Origin: Methylobacterium persicinum
Lineage (GTDB): Bacteria; Pseudomonadota; Alphaproteobacteria; Rhizobiales; Beijerinckiaceae
Direction: 5' to 3'
NCBI RefSeq assembly: GCF_022179525.1
Contig: NZ_BPQX01000028.1
Coordinates: 1 to 64,000 of the forward strand
DNA length: 64,000 bases
A program made the position numbers and the translations under genes. Positions 59,294 to 64,000 of the stretch are shown here, in pieces. The notes beneath the pieces were generated by a model that saw nothing but the letters and a program-made list of their open reading frames with translations, had not been told where the DNA came from and searched no databases. Each line of letters opens with the position of its first letter. Position 1 is the stretch's first letter.

Positions 59294-60804
59294 GCCCCGA
59301 GCGCCCCCGCCGGCGCATGCCGCGCCAGGGCCGCAGGGGGACGGGACGCGGCCCTGGCGGCGACGATCAGGAGCGTCGCCACCGCCAGCATCGCCCCGTC
59401 GAAGGCTACGAAGCGAGCCTGCCCCACGAGGGCAAGGTCCGCCGGAACGAGGGCGAGGAAGAGTGCCCCCGCGAGGCCAAGGGTCGCCGGCCATGCGTGC
59501 CGCCGCGGCGCCAGGGCGCCGATGGCGGCCACGAGGAGCCAGCTGCCGAAGAAGAACCCGATCTCCCAGGAGGCACGCCCCGCGAGAACGACGGGCAGCA
59601 GGCGATTCGCCAGGAAGAAGGCCCCGATTCCCGCGGGTAGCCCCGCGATGGTGCCGATATTCAGGATCCGGACGAAGCTCAGGCCCACTCCGTCCAGGGC
59701 AGCGCCCTTCGGCGCCCGCGCCACGGTCCAGAGCACAAGGCCCGAGGCGACCGCTGCCGCTCCCAAGGCGCCGCAGAGGAAGAACAGCACGCGCAAGACG
59801 GGGGTCGCGAAATGCGCCTCGTGGAGGCCATACAGCACCGTCGCGGTGCGGGTCGCCGCCCCAGGCGTCCCGTTGCGGCCGATCTCGGCCCCCGTCACCC
59901 CGTCATAGGCAATCTGGGGATGCAGGTGGGCGAGGCCGTGCGGCTCCTCGAATACTGCCCCGACCGTCGCCGCGGCATCCCCCGGCGAGGCGACCATCAG
60001 GGCCTCGGGCACCTCGCCCCCCGTTCCCTCGGCGGTCCGGACGATGTCACCCAGGGGCAGTCCAGCGGCGGGCCGTCCGGCAGGCAGGCGGCCGGCCGGC
60101 ATCAGCCCCGCCTCCACGACGTAATCCGGCGCCTTGTCCCGATAAGCGGCCTCGATGCCCCAGGGCATCAGCATCGGGCCGAGGGTCACGAGTCCCGTAT
60201 AGGTGATCATCAGGTGGAACGGCAGCGCGAGCACGCCGAACAGGTTGTGTGCGTCGAGCCATGCCCGCTGTCGCGACCGACCGGGGCGGAAGGTGAAGAA
60301 GTCCGCAAAGAAACGCCGATGCGTGACGATCCCCGAGATCAGGGCGATCAGCAGCACCATCGCGCAGGCGCCGACGATCCACCGGCCCCAGAGGCTGGGC
60401 AGGGCCAGCTCGAAATGAAATCTGTAGAGGAAGTCGCCACCCCTCGTATCCCGTGCCTCCGTCGGCTGGCCGGTGGCGGGATCGAGGAGCGCGTGGTGGA
60501 ACGGCCCCGCGAGGCTCTTCCACCAGTATACCTCGGTCACTGGCTCATCGAATTTCGGCAACTGGACATACCAGCCCGCCGCATCGGGCATCTGCCGAAG
60601 CAGGAATTCCCCCGCGAGGGTCGCCGCCGCCGCCGAATCGACGGCCCGCTCGGTGAGTTCGGGGCGCATCCAGCGGGTGATTTCGCCCTTGTAGTAGCTC
60701 GCGGTGCCGGTCACGAAGATCGCGAACAGCACCCAGCCGACGACGAGGCCCGCCCAGGTGTGCAGCCATGCCATGGCCGGGCGGAAACGCTTGGGTCCGC
60801 TCAT
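59290..60804 (-). CDS. PepSY-type transmembrane protein, siderophore-iron reductase-like
   Basis: A 504-residue membrane protein of the PepSY-associated (PiuB/FpvG-like) family. N-terminal WLHTWAGLVVGWVLFAIFVTGTASYYKGEITRWMRPEL is characteristic; further signatures are RFHFELALPSLWGRWIVGACAMVLLIALISGIVTHRRFFADFFTFRPG with histidines in the membrane, HNLFGVLALPFHLMITYTGL, and HPQIAYDGVTG. Such proteins reduce or release iron from siderophores in the periplasm. It lies between DUF3649 and DUF3325, with ATGA overlaps at both sides. Confidence 0.85.
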   Translation of the reverse strand: MSGPKRFRPAMAWLHTWAGLVVGWVLFAIFVTGTASYYKGEITRWMRPELTERAVDSAAAATLAGEFLLRQMPDAAGWYVQLPKFDEPVTEVYWWKSLAGPFHHALLDPATGQPTEARDTRGGDFLYRFHFELALPSLWGRWIVGACAMVLLIALISGIVTHRRFFADFFTFRPGRSRQRAWLDAHNLFGVLALPFHLMITYTGLVTLGPMLMPWGIEAAYRDKAPDYVVEAGLMPAGRLPAGRPAAGLPLGDIVRTAEGTGGEVPEALMVASPGDAAATVGAVFEEPHGLAHLHPQIAYDGVTGAEIGRNGTPGAATRTATVLYGLHEAHFATPVLRVLFFLCGALGAAAVASGLVLWTVARAPKGAALDGVGLSFVRILNIGTIAGLPAGIGAFFLANRLLPVVLAGRASWEIGFFFGSWLLVAAIGALAPRRHAWPATLGLAGALFLALVPADLALVGQARFVAFDGAMLAVATLLIVAARAASRPPAALARHAPAGALGA

Positions 60805-61154
60805 GCTGGCGCCATGGGCGAGAAGCCACCGGCGAGCCACAGCCCCGCCGCCAGGAGGATCGCGACCCCGCCGAGGCCCACCGCCGCCCGGCCGAGGCTC
60901 GAGGCGGCGAAGACGAACACCACCGCCCCGGCCATCACGGCGAAGCTCGCCTGGGTGGCGGCCGACACGGCCTCCGCCCGCGGCAGAGGTAGGGCGAGGG
61001 CCGCCAGGGCCGTGGCGAGGGCGGCCATCCCGTAGCCGCCGACCGCCGCCAGGGCGACGCGACCTGCCACGACGAGACGCCCGCGCCCTCCCCGCGCAAC
61101 CGGCCGGGGTGACGGAACGGGTGGGTCGTCGTCGATGTGCGGATCGCTGGCCAT
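60801..61154 (-). CDS. DUF3649 membrane protein
   Basis: A 117-residue protein with a hydrophilic N-terminus (1-32) and three membrane segments. It matches DUF3649 by its place and by AAVGGYGMAALATALAALALPL. It is the first gene of the three-gene iron-related operon, and its stop overlaps the PepSY start (ATGA). No TonB receptor gene adjoins it. The ATG at 61154 is preferred over the upstream frame. Confidence 0.7.
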   Translation of the reverse strand: MASDPHIDDDPPVPSPRPVARGGRGRLVVAGRVALAAVGGYGMAALATALAALALPLPRAEAVSAATQASFAVMAGAVVFVFAASSLGRAAVGLGGVAILLAAGLWLAGGFSPMAPA

Positions 61155-61323
61155 GGCGTCGGGTAGCAGCGGTCGCCGGGCATCGGCAATCGCTATCTTT
61201 CGGAACGATTCCAACAAGCCATCAGGGACTTGGCGCCATTCGCGACGGAACGGACTCTCCCCGCTTTTGCGAATGGGGGCGCCGTAATGCGTTCCAAGGC
61301 GGCGGCCCGTCGCCGGCTCCGCG

Positions 61324-61575
61324 TCAGCGGGTCGCCGTGCCCCGGTCCTGGCGGCGAAGGGTGGCGGCTGCGGCCGTGGCACTCGGCGGAAGGCCGGGAG
61401 GGGAGGAGGCCGTCGCAGGGGCGCCCGGAGGGACGGCGGGGGCGATGCCGTTGTCCCGTTCGTGGCTCCAACCGTAGCCGGCATTCACCCCAGCATAGGC
61501 GCCGGTGAAGTCGCCCGCCCGGGCAGGAGCGGTCGAGACAGCACACAGAAGGAGCAGCAGCAGGGGGCGGAGCAT
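61324..61575 (-). CDS. Short exported protein with an Omp25-like start
   Basis: An 83-residue frame with a signal peptide (MLRPLLLLLLCAVSTAPARA) followed by GDFTGAYAGVNAGYGWSHER, which is the opening of the Omp25/RopB outer-membrane barrel family. The rest is Pro/Ala-rich and has no barrel strands, so this may be a truncated porin-like gene or a small relative. It lies between the csp gene and the DUF3649 operon on the same strand. Confidence 0.45.
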   Translation of the reverse strand: MLRPLLLLLLCAVSTAPARAGDFTGAYAGVNAGYGWSHERDNGIAPAVPPGAPATASSPPGLPPSATAAAATLRRQDRGTATR

Positions 61576-61600
61576 GCAAAACCCAGCGCAGACATGCGAA

Positions 61601-61672
61601 CGGCGGCCCCGGGTGGGGCCGCCGATCTGAACCTGTCGGGGTATCGCGGCGACAGGAAGGCGCCGCGATACC
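61601..61672. terminator. Two tandem hairpins between csp and the Omp25-like gene
   Basis: CGGCGGCCCC/GGGGCCGCCG (61601-61624) is a perfect 10-bp stem with a GGGT loop. GGTATCGCGGCG/CGCCGCGATACC (61640-61672) is a perfect 12-bp stem with a 9-nt loop, 4 bp after the csp stop codon. Neither has a strong T-tract. They probably end the csp transcript. Confidence 0.6.
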
Positions 61673-61676
61673 TGTT

Positions 61677-62444
61677 TCAGCCGTCGACGCTGATGGACTG
61701 GGCCTCGCGGCCCTTCATGCCTTCGACGACACCGAGGGTGACCTGCTGGCCTTCGGCCAAGGAGTCGAGGCCCGCGCGGGCGAGCGCCGAACGGTGGACG
61801 AACACGTCCTTGCCGCCGTCATTCACCGAAACGAAGCCGAACCCCTTGGCGGGATCGTACCACTTCACGGTCCCGACCATCTCGGTCGAGGGGCCGGACG
61901 GGGGACGCCCGCCGCCACCACCACCGCCGCCACCGAATCGGTCGCCACCGCCGAATCGGTCGCCGCCGCCGCCGCCGAAGCCGCCGGTGCGCGGCCGGAA
62001 CTCGCGGCGGGGAGCCGGAGCTTCGGCCGTCGAGGTGTCGACACTCGTCACGCTCGTGACCTGCGGACCCTTCTGGCCCTGCGCGGTCGTGACCATCAGC
62101 TTGGTGCCGGGCATGAGGTCGTCATGGCCGGCCGCCTCGACGGCCCGGATGTGGAGGAAGGCATCGCCCGAACCGTCGCCGAGTTCGACGAAACCGAAGC
62201 CCTTCTCCTTGTTGAACCACTTTACCGTGGCGTCGCGCTCCGGGCCCGACGCCACCGGCGCCGCGCCGCGGGCCGGGCCGCGATCGAAGCCGCCCCCGCC
62301 ATATCCGCCGCCGCCGCCGTATCCGCCGCCGCTGCCGTAGCCCCCGCCAAAGCCGCCCGAGGGAGCCTGATCAGGCCATCTCGGCTCACCGCTCTCGTCG
62401 AAGCCGCGCTTCTGCGGCCCCCTGAAATCACGACCACGTCCCAT
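61677..62444 (-). CDS. Double cold-shock-domain protein with Gly-rich linkers
   Basis: A 255-residue RNA/DNA-binding protein with two cold shock domains: residues about 72-135 (VKWFNKEKGFGFVELGDGSGDAFLHI) and 189-255 (VKWYDPAKGFGFVSVNDGGKDVFVHRS), each with RNP1 KGFGFV and RNP2. A Gly-Tyr/Gly-Phe-rich N-terminus (30-55) and a Gly-rich linker (155-180) flank them. The tandem arrangement is common in Rhizobiales. It may act as an RNA chaperone with condensate-like behaviour of its Gly-rich parts; that is inference. Confidence 0.92.
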   Translation of the reverse strand: MGRGRDFRGPQKRGFDESGEPRWPDQAPSGGFGGGYGSGGGYGGGGGYGGGGFDRGPARGAAPVASGPERDATVKWFNKEKGFGFVELGDGSGDAFLHIRAVEAAGHDDLMPGTKLMVTTAQGQKGPQVTSVTSVDTSTAEAPAPRREFRPRTGGFGGGGGDRFGGGDRFGGGGGGGGGRPPSGPSTEMVGTVKWYDPAKGFGFVSVNDGGKDVFVHRSALARAGLDSLAEGQQVTLGVVEGMKGREAQSISVDG

Positions 62445-62716
62445 TAGAAGCTCGCCAAAACCGTCCGCCGCCCGTATTCGTAATACACGCCGACCATTGC
62501 GGAGGATCGGCGGCTCGCACTGCGCATTACCCTAGGTCACGGTAACCAAGAATAATGCCCCAGTCCTGACGCAATCGGGCCTTGACCGCAAGGTCCTTTT
62601 AGGCCGAAACGCCGCAGTCCAATCACTTTCCCGCCGACCGCATCGTGCGAATGGAGAGTGGCGTTAGCGAAATGCAAAGTGGGGTCGGGTAAGGTCGCGA
62701 CTGGACGACGCACCCA

Positions 62717-63190
62717 ATGATCGCCACACCCACATTCCCCGACCTCTCCGCCCTCGTCGTCGACGAGAGCCTCTACATCCGGCGTATCGTCCGGGACATG
62801 CTGATGCGCGTGGGCATCAAGCGCGTCCTCGAGGCGCCCGACGGCGCGGAGGCGCTCGGCGTGATGGCCGAGAGCAAGCCGGACATCGCCATCATCGACT
62901 GGGACCTGTCGATCCTCTCGGGCGAGGAGTTCATCCGGCTCGCGCGCACCCCGACCACCTCCCCCTGCCCCACCCTGCCGATCATCCTCATGCTCGCCCA
63001 GCCCCGCCGCAACGTGGTGGACCGGGCGGTGGGCCTCGGGGTCAACGAGATCATCGCCAAGCCCTTTTCGCCCAAGACCCTGTGGTCGCGTCTCGACGAG
63101 ATCATCAACCGGCCCCGCCCGTACTCGCAGGTGAAGAGCCTGCTGCGGCCGATTCCCCGCACCGCCGGCCTCGCCAAGGTCTTCGCCTGA
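62717..63190 (+). CDS. Single-domain response regulator with extended tail
   Basis: A 157-residue receiver protein. Acidic residues D16/E17 (VVDES), phosphoacceptor aspartate D61 in IIDWDLSILSGEEF (proline replaced by serine), and a lysine in IIAKPFSPKTL near 115 are present. About 25 extra residues at the C-terminus (PYSQVKSLLRPIPRTAGLAKVFA) are not part of the fold. No kinase is adjacent; a Ppx/GppA gene follows after 119 bp. Function unknown. Confidence 0.85.
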   Translation: MIATPTFPDLSALVVDESLYIRRIVRDMLMRVGIKRVLEAPDGAEALGVMAESKPDIAIIDWDLSILSGEEFIRLARTPTTSPCPTLPIILMLAQPRRNVVDRAVGLGVNEIIAKPFSPKTLWSRLDEIINRPRPYSQVKSLLRPIPRTAGLAKVFA

Positions 63191-63309
63191 GGCGGGCATC
63201 CCCGGCTCGGCGGCGTTCGGCCGTTGCAGTTCCCGTCCGAGGCTGTAGGCTCGCGGGCAAGTGAGGCCCGGCTGTCAGCCCGGCCGATGAGGATTCGACG
63301 GCCGCGCCG

Positions 63310-64000
63310 ATGAGGGACGAGACCGCCGCGGCCGCGCCGGCCCGGCCTGCTACAGGCATCGCGCCGAGCCAGACGCCGACCCTGTATGCGGGCCGAGAGC
63401 GCCGGCAGACCTATGCCGCCCTCGATCTCGGCACCAACAATTGCCGGCTCCTGATCGCCGAGCCGACCTATAGCGGCTTCCGGGTGATCGACGCCTTCTC
63501 CCGGATCGTGCGCCTGGGAGAGGGCCTCGGCAATTCAGACCGGCTGAGCGAGGCGGCGATCGAGCGCACGGTGGAGGCCCTGCGGATCTGCCGCGCCAAG
63601 ATGCAGGCCCGGCGGGTCCGCCGGGCCAAGATCATCGCCACGGAAGCGTGCCGCCTCGCCGTCAACGGCGCGGAATTCGTGGAGCGGGTGCGCCAGAACG
63701 TTGGCCTCGATCTGGAGATCGTCGACCGTCAGACGGAGGCCTACCTCGCGGTCACCGGCTGCGCCGCCCTGGCGGATCCCCGGTCTGAGTCGGTCGTCAT
63801 CTTCGACATCGGCGGCGGCTCCACGGAGGTGGCGTGGCTCGACGGGGCAGCCACCAACCCTTCGACGGACCCGACCCTGCGCATCCGCGCCTGGGACAGC
63901 CTCCCGGTGGGCGTGGTCACCCTGGCCGAGCGCCACGGGGGCGCCGAGGTCACAAGGCGCATGTTCGAAGGCATGGTCGAGGAGGTCGCCGAGAAGCTGT
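63310..64000 (+). CDS. Ppx/GppA exopolyphosphatase family protein, cut by window end
   Basis: At least 230 residues of the Ppx/GppA phosphatase family, acting on polyphosphate or pppGpp. YAALDLGTNNCRLLIAEP near 35-52 is the first phosphate-binding motif and VVIFDIGGGSTEVAWLDG near 161-178 the second; ATEACRLAVNG lies between. The N-terminal 30 residues are a poorly conserved extension. The frame is open to the last base of the window, so the C-terminal end is missing. The start ATG at 63310 is the best visible; an ATG at 63287 is in another frame and stops after eight residues. Confidence 0.85.
   Translation, partial: MRDETAAAAPARPATGIAPSQTPTLYAGRERRQTYAALDLGTNNCRLLIAEPTYSGFRVIDAFSRIVRLGEGLGNSDRLSEAAIERTVEALRICRAKMQARRVRRAKIIATEACRLAVNGAEFVERVRQNVGLDLEIVDRQTEAYLAVTGCAALADPRSESVVIFDIGGGSTEVAWLDGAATNPSTDPTLRIRAWDSLPVGVVTLAERHGGAEVTRRMFEGMVEEVAEKL

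Overview
The window is high-GC DNA with the gene content of an alphaproteobacterium of the Hyphomicrobiales (Rhizobiales). The support is a CcrM cell-cycle methyltransferase, an ATP synthase Fo cluster with separate atpI and duplicated b/b' subunits, an Irr-type iron-control motif before a suf operon, a DUF4164-zapA pair, and Rhizobiales-type palindromic repeats. The madLM/mdc malonate genes and repeat style suggest Methylobacteriaceae (Methylobacterium/Methylorubrum-like); that level is inference. No phage, insertion sequence with transposase, CRISPR array, rRNA or tRNA gene was found.

Layout. 0-7 kb: a glycosyltransferase, then a methionine unit on the minus strand (ArsR-methyltransferase regulator, metF, metH) with a 16-bp palindromic operator on the regulator start codon. 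7-14 kb: membrane proteins, rlpA, ccrM, mutY, a DciA-like gene and a Tat-type DsbA. 13.9-16.8 kb: atpI-B-E-F'-F with a clear promoter and terminator. 16.8-25.4 kb: NDH-2, a formate/nitrite-type channel, a CinA-like protein, sfsA, an FkbM methyltransferase, a hydrolase, an ABC-2 exporter and several very small ORFs. 25.5-32.4 kb: a minus-strand Fe-S assembly operon (cysteine desulfurase, sufB, C, D, S, T) behind two Irr-like boxes. 32.6-35.2 kb: a hydrolase, a receiver protein and a homoserine sulfhydrylase.

35.4-48.0 kb is the most distinctive block. It carries malonate decarboxylase (mdcA, C, D, E, G, H; mdcB absent), the sodium/malonate symporter genes madLM divergent from mdcA across a TTCGTATACGAA palindrome, and a GntR/FadR regulator. 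Downstream on the same strand lie an aldehyde dehydrogenase, an IlvD/Edd dehydratase and a thiolase-like protein. Malonate would enter by MadLM and be split to acetyl-CoA-level carbon and CO2 by Mdc. 48.2-55.3 kb: zapA and DUF4164, then gap, pgk and class II fba (glycolysis/gluconeogenesis), a ThiE-like protein and a Sel1 protein. 55.4-64 kb: a cupin, DUF779, two small exported proteins, an acetaldehyde-type dehydrogenase, a DUF3649-PepSY-DUF3325 iron-reduction-type operon, a double cold-shock-domain protein, a receiver protein and a Ppx/GppA phosphatase cut by the window end.

The most interesting non-coding signal is the repeats. Family A (about 110 bp, four copies, ends CCTCATCCTGAGG) lies only between co-directional genes inside operons. 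Family B (about 92 bp, eight near-complete copies plus two halves) lies in intergenic gaps downstream of genes, often between converging genes, and is dense around the malonate block. One family C hairpin sits between sufB and sufC.
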